A DNA stretch of 64,000 nt from Nocardia sp. NBC_01503 (lineage in GTDB: Bacteria; Actinomycetota; Actinomycetes; Mycobacteriales; Mycobacteriaceae), in the NCBI RefSeq assembly GCF_036327755.1, contig NZ_CP109596.1:1054001-1118000 (forward strand), written 5' to 3'. The position numbers and the translations under genes were made by a program. Shown one piece after another: positions 47,193 to 55,788 of the stretch (position 1 is its first letter; each line of letters opens with the position of its first letter). Below the pieces are notes generated by a model. It searched no databases and was not told the DNA's origin. It worked only from the letters and a program-made list of their open reading frames with translations.

Positions 47193-47867
47193 TCACCGCG
47201 CGCTCTGGGAAAGCAGCTCCTCCGGCGACATGCCGAGGACCTCCGCCACCTTCTCGGTGGGGACGGCACCCTCGCGCAGAATGCGCGGCATATCGGAAGT
47301 CAGATCCACGATGGTGGAGGCGATCGCGTGATCGGCCGGACCGCCGTCGAGGTACACCCCGACGAGATCGCCGAGCTGGGCCTTGGCCTCGTCGACCGTC
47401 TTCGCGGGCGGCTGCCCCGAAACGTTCGCACTCGATACCGCCAGTGGCCCGACCTCGCGCAGCACCTCCAGCGCGACCGGATGCAACGGCATCCGCAGCA
47501 TGACCGTCCCCCGGGTATCCCCCAGGTCCCAGGCCAGCGAAGGCGCCTGCTGCACAACGAGACTCAGCCCGCCCGGCCAGAACGCGCGAATCAATTCCCG
47601 CGCCTGCGGCCGCACCGAGAACACCAGCCCGTCGATCGTGTTCCACGACCCGACCAGCACCGGCACCGGCATATCCCGCCCCCGCCGCTTGGCGGCGAGC
47701 AGCGCGCCGACAGCCTGACTGTCGAACGCGTCGGCGGCCAGCCCGTACAACGTATCGGTGGGAATCACAGCCAACCGTCCGGATTTCAGCGCACTCCGCG
47801 CCGCGATCAACCCCGCGGCCCGCGAATCGGAATCGGCACAGTCGTAGACGGTACTCACGGCTGACAT
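47193..47867 (-). CDS. L-threonylcarbamoyladenylate synthase (Sua5/YrdC family)
   Basis: Makes threonylcarbamoyl-AMP from threonine, bicarbonate and ATP for the tRNA t6A37 modification. 224 residues. The YrdC core includes VIPTDTLYGLAADAF, AAKRRGRDMPVPVLVG, FWPGGLSLVV and LAVSSANVSGQPPAKT. The ATG at 47867 was chosen; a GTG three codons later (47858) is also plausible, and the longer in-frame reading is low-complexity. It lies between prmC and wecA, as Rv1301 does. Confidence 0.94.
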   Translation of the reverse strand: MSAVSTVYDCADSDSRAAGLIAARSALKSGRLAVIPTDTLYGLAADAFDSQAVGALLAAKRRGRDMPVPVLVGSWNTIDGLVFSVRPQARELIRAFWPGGLSLVVQQAPSLAWDLGDTRGTVMLRMPLHPVALEVLREVGPLAVSSANVSGQPPAKTVDEAKAQLGDLVGVYLDGGPADHAIASTIVDLTSDMPRILREGAVPTEKVAEVLGMSPEELLSQSAR

Positions 47868-48043
47868 CTTGGCATGGCTGCTGGGCTCGGCCATCGTCGC
47901 GGGGGTATTCGGATGTGGTGGCGAAGGGGATGTGGCTCGGGGTGGGGACGGGAGGTACCCGGGGCCTCCGTAGCCGGACCCTGCAGCCACCCTCAGTCCC
48001 AGCGGGGTTCGGCTACGAAGGCCCCGGGATGGAATCGATCGCT

Positions 48044-49024
48044 TCAGGCAGGGTGATGCGCCACTACAAAGCGGGGTTTGCCAGCGAGGTCGGGGTGTTC
48101 GACTACCGAGGTGAAGCCTGCGGCAGCCAGAAGAGCCGCTACGCCGGAGCCGTTGGTGTCGTCGTGCTCGATGGCTACCGCGCCGCCAGGGCGGAGGAGG
48201 CGGGCGATGTTGGGGATCATGGGGCGGATTACCGAGAGGCCGTCGGGGCCGCCGAAGAGGGCGCGGTGGGGATCGTGGTCTGCCACTTCGGGATCCAGTT
48301 GCGCGGATTCGGGGATATAGGGCGGGTTGGAGACGACGATGTCGACCTTGCCCGAGAGCCGCTCCAGCAGAGCCGGATCGGTGACATCGGCATTGTGCAG
48401 ATCAATGGGGGTATCGCCCTCGTCCGCGAGTTGCAGGGCATTGCGGCGCGCCCAGGCCAGCGCCTCGGAGTCGAGTTCCACCGCGTGCACCTGGGCGTCG
48501 GGGCGGGCGTGTGCGATAGCCAGCGCCAAAGCCCCTGAACCGGTGCACAGGTCGACCACGACGGGCTGGTGTTCGTGGCCCACCGCCTCGAGCTGGGCCA
48601 GCGCCCAGGCGAAGAGCAGTTCGGTCTCCGGGCGCGGGATGAAGACGCCGGGCCCGACCGCCAGATCGATCTCACCCATGGCGGCCGTGCCCGTAAGGTG
48701 TTGCAAGGGAATGTGTTCCGCGCGGCGGGCAACAAGACGGCGGAATTCGTCCAACTGTTCGGCGGTCACCATCGGAACCAATGCCAAGCGCATGCGGTCC
48801 ACGCCCAAGACATGTGCCGCAAGGTATTCCGCATCCGCTCCGGGGCTGCGCACCCCGGCGGACTCCAGTTTGTCGATGGCCTCGCGGATCGCTGGACGCA
48901 ATGGCGCGCGGTGCCGCGCCGCCTCCCCGGAACTCTTGCCGATCAGTGGGAGCCTCGTTCCTTCCGTACCGGGCCGCCGGCCAGGTGCCACTCGCGTTCT
49001 GGGGGTACCCCAGGAGTTACCCAT
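48044..49024 (-). CDS. prmC: release factor glutamine methyltransferase PrmC
   Basis: Methylates the Gln of the GGQ motif in release factors 1 and 2. The N-terminal helical domain starts near APLRPAIREAIDKLESAG. The Rossmann domain has VVDLCTGSGALALAIA and the catalytic VVSNPPYIPESAQLD. The gene follows prfA, its substrate's gene, on the same strand. The start is uncertain: the first 38 residues from the ATG at 49024 are not family-like, and a TTG just before RPAIREAI or a GTG eleven codons in may be the true start. Confidence 0.92.
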   Translation of the reverse strand: MGNSWGTPRTRVAPGRRPGTEGTRLPLIGKSSGEAARHRAPLRPAIREAIDKLESAGVRSPGADAEYLAAHVLGVDRMRLALVPMVTAEQLDEFRRLVARRAEHIPLQHLTGTAAMGEIDLAVGPGVFIPRPETELLFAWALAQLEAVGHEHQPVVVDLCTGSGALALAIAHARPDAQVHAVELDSEALAWARRNALQLADEGDTPIDLHNADVTDPALLERLSGKVDIVVSNPPYIPESAQLDPEVADHDPHRALFGGPDGLSVIRPMIPNIARLLRPGGAVAIEHDDTNGSGVAALLAAAGFTSVVEHPDLAGKPRFVVAHHPA

Positions 49025-49088
49025 TTTCTCACGAAATCAGTTGTCCCGTCTCGAACCCGGCGGTTGCCGGGACCCGCTACGGCGCGTC

Positions 49089-50171
49089 TTATTCGGCGGC
49101 GAGGCGGGCGGCGCGGTCGGCTTCGCCGAGTGCCTGGAAGAGGTCTTCGAGGTTGCCGTCCAGGACCGAATCGAGGTTGTGCGCCTTGAAGCCGATGCGG
49201 TGGTCGGCGATGCGGTTCTCGGGGAAGTTGTAGGTGCGGATGCGCTCGGAGCGGTCGACGGTGCGGATCTGCGAGGCGCGCCCGGCGGCGGCTTCCTGAT
49301 CGGCCTGCTCCTCGGCGAGGGCCTGCAACCGCGCACCCAGCACCTGCATGGCGCGCATCTTGTTCTGCAGCTGTGAGCGCTCGTTCTGGCAGGTCACGAC
49401 GATGCCGGTGGGTAGGTGGGTGATGCGCACGGCGGAGTCGGTGGTGTTGACGCCTTGGCCGCCCTTACCGGAGGAGCGGTACACGTCGACGCGCAGATCC
49501 TTGTCGTCGATCTGCACCTCTTCGACCTCGTCGGGCTCGGGGTACACCAGGACACCGGCGGCGGAGGTGTGGATGCGGCCCTGCGATTCGGTGACGGGGA
49601 CGCGCTGTACGCGGTGCACGCCGCCCTCGAATTTGAGCTTGGACCAGACCCCGTCCAGGGACGGTTCCTTGGCCTTGATGGAGATGGTTGCCTCTTTGTA
49701 GCCGCCCATATCGGTGATATTGGCGTCGAGGACCTCGACCTTCCAGCCGTGCCGTTCGGCGTACCGGATGTACATGCGCGCCAGATCGGAGGCGAAGAGC
49801 GCGGATTCCTCGCCGCCTTCACCCGATTTCACTTCCAGCACAACATCATCCGCGTCGTGCGGGTCGCGCGGGGCGAGCAGATCGGTGAGCGTCTTCTCCA
49901 ACTCCTCGACCTGTGCGCGCAGGCCGGGGATCTCGGCGGCGAAGGACGAGTCGTCGGCGGCGAGTTCTTCGGCCGCGGCCAGATCATCGCGCGTGGCGGT
50001 GAGTTTCTTATGGGCCGACATGATGGGCCCGAGTTCGGCGAAGCGCTTGCCGACGCGGCGGGCCGCACCGGGGTTGTTGTGCAGGTCGGGATCGGCCAGC
50101 TGGGCTTCGAGTGCGCCGTACTCGGCCAGAATGTCGTCGATCGCATTCGGGGCCGCGGACTTGTCGGCCAT
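49089..50171 (-). CDS. prfA: peptide chain release factor 1
   Basis: Ends translation at UAA and UAG. 360 residues. The peptidyl-transferase motif is [17 protein letters not shown], preceded by the anticodon-like region ([20 protein letters not shown]). The N-terminal helices include [23 protein letters not shown]. The ATG at 50171 has GAAGGAG at the right distance. A repeat copy (50215-50326) lies between rpmE and this start. prmC follows downstream. Confidence 0.97.
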   Translation of the reverse strand: MADKSAAPNAIDDILAEYGALEAQLADPDLHNNPGAARRVGKRFAELGPIMSAHKKLTATRDDLAAAEELAADDSSFAAEIPGLRAQVEELEKTLTDLLAPRDPHDADDVVLEVKSGEGGEESALFASDLARMYIRYAERHGWKVEVLDANITDMGGYKEATISIKAKEPSLDGVWSKLKFEGGVHRVQRVPVTESQGRIHTSAAGVLVYPEPDEVEEVQIDDKDLRVDVYRSSGKGGQGVNTTDSAVRITHLPTGIVVTCQNERSQLQNKMRAMQVLGARLQALAEEQADQEAAAGRASQIRTVDRSERIRTYNFPENRIADHRIGFKAHNLDSVLDGNLEDLFQALGEADRAARLAAE

Positions 50172-50214
50172 CGCGGTTGCTCCTTCGATAGGACTGAGGG
50201 CTACACCACCCCGA

Positions 50215-50326
50215 GTTCGCGGCCCGCCCCGGTTCTGGACTGACGGAGCGGGGGAGCGAAGCGGAGGAGCGGAGGAGGGAAGAACCGGGGTCACGAGGGC
50301 CGCGAACCGCCGGAGCGAAGCGGAGG
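50215..50326 (-). repeat. dispersed hairpin repeat, family A, copy 3
   Basis: The inverted orientation of copies 1 and 2. Outer arms are 50215-50225 and 50297-50307 (GTTCGCGGCCC with its complement). Inner arms are 50226-50236 and 50281-50291 (GCCCCGGTTCT with its complement, last pair G-T). The purine-rich loop is the complement of the CCTCCGCTTCGCT unit, which also ends the element at 50314-50326. It lies between rpmE and prfA. Confidence 0.85.
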
Positions 50327-50381
50327 CAGAAAATGCAGCGACGCCCGGCCTGTTTGCACAGGACGGGCGTCGTCAGAGTAG

Positions 50382-50609
50382 CTAGTTGGCTTCGTTGGCC
50401 TTCGCACGCTTGCCGTAGCGAGCCTCGAAGCGAGCCACGCGGCCACCGGTGTCCAGGATCTTCTGCTTGCCCGTGTAGAACGGGTGGCACTGGGAGCAGA
50501 CTTCGACCGTGATCTGGCCGGACTCCTTGGTGCTCTTGGTCTGGAAGGTGTTGCCGCAGCCGCACACGACCGTCGTATCGACGTACGTGGGGTGAATTCC
50601 TGCCTTCAT
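50382..50609 (-). CDS. rpmE: 50S ribosomal protein L31 (zinc-binding form)
   Basis: A 75-residue ribosomal protein of the C+ (zinc) type, with CGCG in VVCGCGNTF and CSQC in [14 protein letters not shown] as metal ligands. The alternative zinc-free paralogue is therefore not this gene. The ATG has AAAGGA 6 bases upstream. A 70-base leader after a TATACT box contains the palindrome CGCCTCGCGAGGCG. Regulation by an L31 leader RNA is possible but not shown. Confidence 0.97.
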   Translation of the reverse strand: MKAGIHPTYVDTTVVCGCGNTFQTKSTKESGQITVEVCSQCHPFYTGKQKILDTGGRVARFEARYGKRAKANEAN

Positions 50610-50685
50610 GGTGTCCTTTCGAATGGCGCCGGGTCGCCTCGCGAGGCGTGAACCGGAACCGACTAGGCATGGTTGCCAAACGGAA

Positions 50686-50691
50686 AGTATA
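50686..50691 (-). promoter_or_regulatory. -10 box of rpmE (TATACT)
   Basis: TATACT on the minus strand lies 76 bases before the rpmE start. An ATTTTT stretch 17 bases further upstream may serve as a weak -35 element. Confidence 0.45.
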
Positions 50692-50906
50692 GACAATGCC
50701 GGGGCGCGAAAAATTCCGGGAGGGTCCCGGCGGGCGTTGAACCAACCAACAGGTCGGTTTCGTGTATCCCCCAAGAAACTGTGGGCACGCAAGTTCGCGG
50801 TCCTCGAGCCAGGCTGAAGACGAGTAGTTCGCTACTCAAGAATGCGAACACCGTTGTTCATAGAGTAGTCGCAGGTGAGGGCCTCGCGACTACGGGAAGG
50901 GCAGCT

Positions 50907-51386
50907 GTGACCAGGAAGGATGCGGAGATCGCCGCAGGGGTGGTCCTGGGAGTACTGGCTCTGATCGTGATCGTGGGGTGGTGTGCCGCTCCAGAGAAGT
51001 CCGGTCGTGCGGCGGGGAACCAGACCCTGGCCCCAACCCCGCCACACGGGGACGGCACGCTCACCTACACAGCGGTCACGGCCCCGGACGCGCAGTCCGG
51101 GGCCGTGACCGCGTCCATTCTCGCCTTCATGATCTTCGGGGCGGCGCTCATCGGCATGGCGTTCTACAGCCCGCGCCGGGATCCGAGGCGACTACCCACG
51201 TACCTACCCGTGAAACGGCTACAGCCCCACCGGAGTGGGGCTGTAGCCGAGCTATACGGGGCGAAATCGCCTGCGTACGAACCTTATTCGTCGATCGCGT
51301 TGGGGGCGGTCTTCGAAACGGTCATCAGGAATTCGGCATTGCTCTTGGTCTTCTTGAGTCGATCCACGAGCAGGTCGATGGCCTGA
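50907..51386 (+). CDS. possible small two-helix membrane protein
   Basis: A plus-strand reading frame of 159 residues from a GTG with GGAAGG upstream. The first 85 residues look protein-like: a helix (IAAGVVLGVLALIVIVGWCA), a polar linker (about 40 residues) and a second helix (VTASILAFMIFGAALIGMAF) followed by RRD. The rest reads through the rho terminator and antisense to the end of rho, overlapping it by 103 bases, and is probably not functional. Two perfect inverted repeats lie inside. It could be a short real membrane protein that lost its stop, or noncoding. No family was recognised. Confidence 0.4.
   Translation: MTRKDAEIAAGVVLGVLALIVIVGWCAAPEKSGRAAGNQTLAPTPPHGDGTLTYTAVTAPDAQSGAVTASILAFMIFGAALIGMAFYSPRRDPRRLPTYLPVKRLQPHRSGAVAELYGAKSPAYEPYSSIALGAVFETVIRNSALLLVFLSRSTSRSMA
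51072..51112. repeat. perfect 18-bp inverted repeat
   Basis: GCGGTCACGGCCCCGGAC and its exact complement surround a 5-base loop (GCGCA). It lies within the candidate membrane protein frame, where it encodes a repeated AVTA. It is strong enough to act as a terminator or a stable RNA hairpin. Confidence 0.7.
51216..51249 (-). terminator. terminator of rho
   Basis: A perfect 15-bp stem CGGCTACAGCCCCAC/GTGGGGCTGTAGCCG with a 4-base loop, 34 bases after the rho stop, followed by TTT on the minus strand. Confidence 0.8.
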
Positions 51387-53380
51387 TGCGAATCCAGGCC
51401 CGAGAGCACGCGCCGCAGCTTGTGCAGCACGCCCGCCTCATCGGGTGACATCAGCAGATCGTCGCGGCGGGTGCCGGACGGGTTGACGTCGACCGCCGGG
51501 AACACGCGGCGCTCGGCGATCTTGCGATCGAGCTTGAGCTCGGCATTACCCGTGCCCTTGAACTCCTCGAAGATGACCGTGTCACCGGTGGAACCGGTCT
51601 CCACCATCGCGGTCGCGATAATGGTGAGCGAGCCGCCGTTCTCGATATTGCGGGCCGCGCCGAGGAACCGCTTGGGCGGGTACAGCGCGGTGGAATCCAC
51701 ACCACCGGAAAGGATTCGGCCCGAGGCCGGGGACGAGTTGTTGTACGCACGGCCCAATCGGGTGATCGAGTCGAGCAGTACGACGACGTCCTGGCCCATC
51801 TCCACCAGGCGCTTGGCGCGCTCGATGGCGAGCTCGGCGACCGAGGTGTGATCGCCCGGCGGGCGGTCGAACGTGGAGGCGATGACCTCGCCGCGCACGG
51901 AGCGCTGCATATCGGTCACTTCCTCGGGACGCTCGTCCACCAGCACGACCATGAGGTAGCACTCGGGATTGTTGACCGCGATGGCATTCGCGATGTCCTG
52001 CATGATCGTGGTCTTACCCGCCTTGGGCGGGGACACGATCAGCGCGCGCTGACCCTTACCGATCGGCATGATCAGATCGATGATGCGCGTGGTCAGCTTG
52101 TTCGGCTGGGTCTCCAGCCGCAGTCGCTGATTCGGGTACAGCGGGGTGAGCTTCTGGAACTCCGGACGGCGCTTGGCGGATTCGATATCCGAGCCGTTGA
52201 TGGTGTCCAGGCGCACCAGCGGATCGAACTTCTGCCGCTGATTGCTCTGATCGCCGTCCCGCGGAGCGCGGACCGCACCGGTGATGGCGTCACCGCGGCG
52301 CAGGCCGTTCTTGCGGACCAGGTTCATCGACACGTACACGTCGTTCGGGCCGGCCAGGTAGCCGGAGGTGCGGACGAACGCGTAGTTGTCGAGCACATCG
52401 AGAATTCCGGCGACCGGCTGCAGGACATCGTCCTCGCGGATCTCCAATTCCCGGCTCTCCCGGCTGGTTTCGCCCGGCGCGCCATCGCGATCGCGCCCAC
52501 GGCGACGCTCGCGGAAGCGACGGCCCCGGCGACCGCGGCCGCCTTCCTCGTCGTCATCGGCGACGGGTCCGCGATTGCGGTCGCGGTCGTTGTTGTTGCC
52601 GCCGCGCGCGGTGCCGTTCTGGTTGTTCTGCTGGTTCCCGCCGCCGGACTGCTGGTTGTTATTGCGCTCGCGGCGACGCTCACCACCCTCGGATTCCGGC
52701 TTGGACTCGCCGGTGGAGGTGGTCTCCGAGGCAGTGGCCTCGGCATTGGCATTGCCGGCACCGGTGCGCTGTTCGGCGCGCTGGTCGCGGCCCCGACGCT
52801 GGCGACCGCGGCCACGCTGGCCACCGTCACGGCTGTCGTCGCCGCCCTCGGCGCGGGCGTTGTCGCCCTCGTCCCGCTTGTCCGCACGCGGCTCGGCGGT
52901 CTTGTCCGCGCTCTCCCGAGCGGGTGCGGAGTTGTACGTCGGAACGTCGGTCTTGGCCCGTACGTTCTCGACCTTCGCGGAGGACTTCTCGTCCTGCGCG
53001 GGAGCATTCTCGGCCTTGACGGCCTTCGCGGGAGCGGCATCGGCCGGCGCGGATTCGCCGCCGGTCGGCGCGGTATCGCCCTTGCCCTTGGCATTTCGCG
53101 CGGTGGTGGCCTTGCCGACCGCCGCGGTCGCCTTGGCGCCACCGGACTGATTCTCCTTGATGGCGGCGATGAGATCACCCTTACGCATTCCGGAAGTGCC
53201 TCGAATACCGAGTTCCCCCGCAAGCGCACGCAACTGCGGCAACAACATTCCAGTCAGCCCCGATCGTGCGATGTCAGTGTGTTCGCTCATCTTCGAAATC
53301 TGTCCGGATTCACTTTCGCGATCCGAGGAGGTTGAATCACTTTCCACCCCGGGTGTCGCGAGCAGGTCCGTATCTGTCAC
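51284..53380 (-). CDS. rho: transcription termination factor Rho with a long disordered insertion
   Basis: A hexameric RNA-dependent ATPase that ends transcripts. 698 residues against 419 in E. coli. The N-terminal helical domain (LTGMLLPQLRALAGELGIRG, then MRKGDLIAAI) is followed by about 240 low-complexity residues rich in Asp, Arg, Gly, Asn and Gln. RNA-binding then begins with VAGILDVLDNYAFVRTSGY. ATPase motifs: VSPPKAGKTTIMQDIA, LVDERPEEVTDM, VLLDSITRLGRAYN and the R-loop region IFEEFKGTGNAELKLDR. GTG start with AAGGA upstream. A 54-codon frame upstream overlaps the start by four bases. Confidence 0.97.
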   Translation of the reverse strand: MTDTDLLATPGVESDSTSSDRESESGQISKMSEHTDIARSGLTGMLLPQLRALAGELGIRGTSGMRKGDLIAAIKENQSGGAKATAAVGKATTARNAKGKGDTAPTGGESAPADAAPAKAVKAENAPAQDEKSSAKVENVRAKTDVPTYNSAPARESADKTAEPRADKRDEGDNARAEGGDDSRDGGQRGRGRQRRGRDQRAEQRTGAGNANAEATASETTSTGESKPESEGGERRRERNNNQQSGGGNQQNNQNGTARGGNNNDRDRNRGPVADDDEEGGRGRRGRRFRERRRGRDRDGAPGETSRESRELEIREDDVLQPVAGILDVLDNYAFVRTSGYLAGPNDVYVSMNLVRKNGLRRGDAITGAVRAPRDGDQSNQRQKFDPLVRLDTINGSDIESAKRRPEFQKLTPLYPNQRLRLETQPNKLTTRIIDLIMPIGKGQRALIVSPPKAGKTTIMQDIANAIAVNNPECYLMVVLVDERPEEVTDMQRSVRGEVIASTFDRPPGDHTSVAELAIERAKRLVEMGQDVVVLLDSITRLGRAYNNSSPASGRILSGGVDSTALYPPKRFLGAARNIENGGSLTIIATAMVETGSTGDTVIFEEFKGTGNAELKLDRKIAERRVFPAVDVNPSGTRRDDLLMSPDEAGVLHKLRRVLSGLDSHQAIDLLVDRLKKTKSNAEFLMTVSKTAPNAIDE

Positions 53381-53541
53381 GGAAATCCTTTCCTTCCCTC
53401 GACTGCCGTGTGCCTGTTCGAGGGTTCCTCCTGCAGTCCGGTCGTATGCCGGACTCGGATGCCGTATCGCGTGCTGCGCCGGATTGGTGGGGGTACCACC
53501 GCGTGGGCTTCGCCACCGAGTGAAAAGGTGGGAGAGATCAT
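53377..53541 (-). CDS. possible leader ORF coupled to rho
   Basis: A 54-residue frame in the rho leader, starting MISPTFSLGG and ending EGRKGFP. Its TGA overlaps the rho GTG as GTGA, the arrangement of translationally coupled genes. No clear ribosome site precedes its ATG, and the peptide has no known motif. E. coli rho also has a leader peptide (RhoL). The frame may be coincidental, since GC-rich DNA often stays open. Confidence 0.35.
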   Translation of the reverse strand: MISPTFSLGGEAHAVVPPPIRRSTRYGIRVRHTTGLQEEPSNRHTAVEGRKGFP

Positions 53542-53663
53542 TCCAGTGAACTGGCTACCCCCAAGTTTCGAGCCTCAAGCCTCAAGCCTGAGCAAGGAGC
53601 CTCTGGAGCGATTTGCCCTGATGAAGCACCGGCGTCTGACGCGCACGATGTACGGACTCGCTC

Positions 53664-53692
53664 AGGATAGCTCTCGACCTTTACATCGGCAA
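53664..53692 (-). promoter_or_regulatory. promoter of rho (TTGCCG-17-TATCCT)
   Basis: On the minus strand TTGCCG (53687-53692) and TATCCT (53664-53669) are 17 bases apart, 14 bases after the thrB stop. It implies a leader of about 275 bases. That leader holds the small frame at 53377-53541 and a tandem GCCTCAA direct repeat (about 53570-53592), which suggests autogenous control. Confidence 0.6.
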
Positions 53693-53705
53693 GGCAGGCG
53701 CGCTG

Positions 53706-54659
53706 TCAATCCACCAAGACGCCGTCGGCGATGCCCGGCTCGAGCACGCGCAGGCCGTCGGCGATCGCGAGTTCACGCAGTTCCGCAGGGAATTCGCTGG
53801 TCCCGAGGGCCAAAATGGTCGGACCCGCGCCCGATACGGTGGCGGCGATACCCGCCTCGCGCAGACGCTCGATCCACTTGGTGGTGAGCGGCAGCGCGGC
53901 GGCCCGATAGCCCTGGTGTAGCCGGTCCGCAGTGGCGGGGAGCAGCAGGTCAGGGCGTTGCGTGAGGGCCACGACGGCGAGTGCGGCGCGGCTGGCGTTG
54001 AAGGCCGCGTCGGCGTGCGGGACCTTGTCCGGCAGCAGCCCGCGGGTGTGCGCGGTGGAGGACCGCTCTTCGGGAATCAGCACCACGGGACGCAATGCGG
54101 GGTGCGGTTCCAGCCGCACCGCGCGGTAGGCGCGCGTATGGTGATCCGCCAAGCCGTTTTCGTCTGCGAGGCGGTCGGTTTCGGTCCAGGACACCACGAT
54201 TCCGCCCAGCACGCTGGCCGAGGAGTTGTCCGGGTGGCCCTCGAATTCGGCCGCGAGCTGCACCATGACCTCATCGTCATAGGCCAGCGCCGCATCGAAT
54301 TTCGCGGCCAGACCGCGACCGGCGGCCAAACCGCCGACCACCGCGGAGGCCGAGGAACCCAGCCCCCGCGAATGCGGAATCACGTTGCGGCACAGCACGT
54401 CCAGGCCGTCCGCCCAGACGCCCGCGGCCTGCAGACCGCGTTCGATGGCGCGCACGACGAGATGTGAAGGGCCCCAGGGCACATCGTCCGCACCCTCACC
54501 CTCGACCCGGATGTTCAGCCCGGTATCGGTGGTGGCGACCACGATCTCGTCATACAGCCCCAGAGCGATGCCGAGCGTATCGAATCCAGGACCCAGATTG
54601 GCGCTAGACGCCGGAACCCGCACGGTGACGGTGATTCCGGCGGGCAGGGTCCTGGTCAT
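53706..54659 (-). CDS. thrB: homoserine kinase
   Basis: Phosphorylates homoserine in threonine synthesis. 317 residues, GHMP kinase fold. The substrate motif [21 protein letters not shown], the ATP-binding loop [21 protein letters not shown] and the C-terminal [12 protein letters not shown] are all present. The ATG at 54659 has GAAGGTCAG upstream; an earlier in-frame ATG at 54764 has no support. It lies 25 bases after thrC, last of the Lys/Thr operon. Confidence 0.96.
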   Translation of the reverse strand: MTRTLPAGITVTVRVPASSANLGPGFDTLGIALGLYDEIVVATTDTGLNIRVEGEGADDVPWGPSHLVVRAIERGLQAAGVWADGLDVLCRNVIPHSRGLGSSASAVVGGLAAGRGLAAKFDAALAYDDEVMVQLAAEFEGHPDNSSASVLGGIVVSWTETDRLADENGLADHHTRAYRAVRLEPHPALRPVVLIPEERSSTAHTRGLLPDKVPHADAAFNASRAALAVVALTQRPDLLLPATADRLHQGYRAAALPLTTKWIERLREAGIAATVSGAGPTILALGTSEFPAELRELAIADGLRVLEPGIADGVLVD

Positions 54660-54684
54660 CAACTGACCTTCGCGCGAATTCAAT

Positions 54685-55788
54685 TCAGCCCAGCTCGAGT
54701 TCACGGGCCACGGCGATCGGATCGACCTGGATCGGGGTGATCTCCGGCATGCCCTTGAGGGCATTGTCGGGATCCTTGAGGCCGTTGCCGGTCACGGTGC
54801 AGACCACGGTGAGACCGGCCTCCATCCAGCCTTCCTTGCGGGCGGCGAGCAGACCGGCGACCGAGGCGGCCGAGGCGGGCTCGACGAAGACGCCCTCGGT
54901 GCTGGCGACCAGGCGGTACGCCTCGAGGATCTCCTCATCGGTGGCCGCGCGGAACGCACCACCGGACTCCTCCTTGGCGGCCATGGCCTGATTCCACGAC
55001 GCCGGAGCGCCGATGCGAATCGCGGTGGCGATGGTCTCGGGATCCTTCACCGGCGCGCCGTGCACCAGCGGCGCGGCGCCCGCGGCCTGCACGCCGAGCA
55101 TGCGCGGGCGCGAGGTGGTGATGCCGTCGGCGAAGTACTCGCTGTAGCCCTTCCAGTACGCGGTGATATTGCCCGCGTTACCGACCGGGAGCACATGCAC
55201 ATCGGGGGCCTTGCCCAGCACGTCCACGATCTCGAAGGCGGCGGTCTTCTGGCCCTCGATACGGAACGGGTTGACCGAGTTCACGAGTCCGACCTCGGGG
55301 AACTCCGCGGTGACCTTGCGCGCCAGCTCCAGGCAGTCGTCGAAGTTGCCCTCGACCTGAATGATCTTCGCGCCCAACATGACCGCCTGCGCCAGCTTGC
55401 CCATGGCGATCTTGCCCTGCGGAATCAGCACCGCGCAGTGCAGGCCCGCGCGGGTGGCGTAGGCGGCGGCCGAGGCCGAGGTATTGCCGGTGGAGGCGCA
55501 GAGCACGGCCTTCTTACCGCTGGCCTTGGCCTCGGTCATGGCCATGGTCATACCGCGGTCCTTGAAGGAACCGGTCGGGTTCGCGCCCTCGACCTTGAGG
55601 TACACCTCGCAGCCGGTGAGCTCCGACAGGTGCGTGGCGGCGACCAGCGGGGTGCCGCCCTCGAACAGCGTGACCGGCTCCCAGTCGGCGCCGAGCGGGA
55701 GTCGATCCCGGTACGCGGCGATCAGACCGGGCCAGGGGGCGGCGGTGCCGGATTCGCGGCTCGCCGCGGCCCTCGCTGTCGTACTCAT
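54685..55788 (-). CDS. thrC: threonine synthase
   Basis: A PLP enzyme converting O-phosphohomoserine to threonine. 367 residues. The PLP lysine is K76 in [30 protein letters not shown] is the phosphate/substrate loop and [16 protein letters not shown] the cofactor phosphate cup. The start codon overlaps the hom stop (ATGA), so translation is coupled. It is followed by thrB. Confidence 0.97.
   Translation of the reverse strand: MSTTARAAASRESGTAAPWPGLIAAYRDRLPLGADWEPVTLFEGGTPLVAATHLSELTGCEVYLKVEGANPTGSFKDRGMTMAMTEAKASGKKAVLCASTGNTSASAAAYATRAGLHCAVLIPQGKIAMGKLAQAVMLGAKIIQVEGNFDDCLELARKVTAEFPEVGLVNSVNPFRIEGQKTAAFEIVDVLGKAPDVHVLPVGNAGNITAYWKGYSEYFADGITTSRPRMLGVQAAGAAPLVHGAPVKDPETIATAIRIGAPASWNQAMAAKEESGGAFRAATDEEILEAYRLVASTEGVFVEPASAASVAGLLAARKEGWMEAGLTVVCTVTGNGLKDPDNALKGMPEITPIQVDPIAVARELELG

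Noticed and set aside
53560..53600. Tandem GCCTCAA units as a mobile element or CRISPR
   Set aside because: Only about three short units in the rho leader; too small, and no spacers or associated genes.
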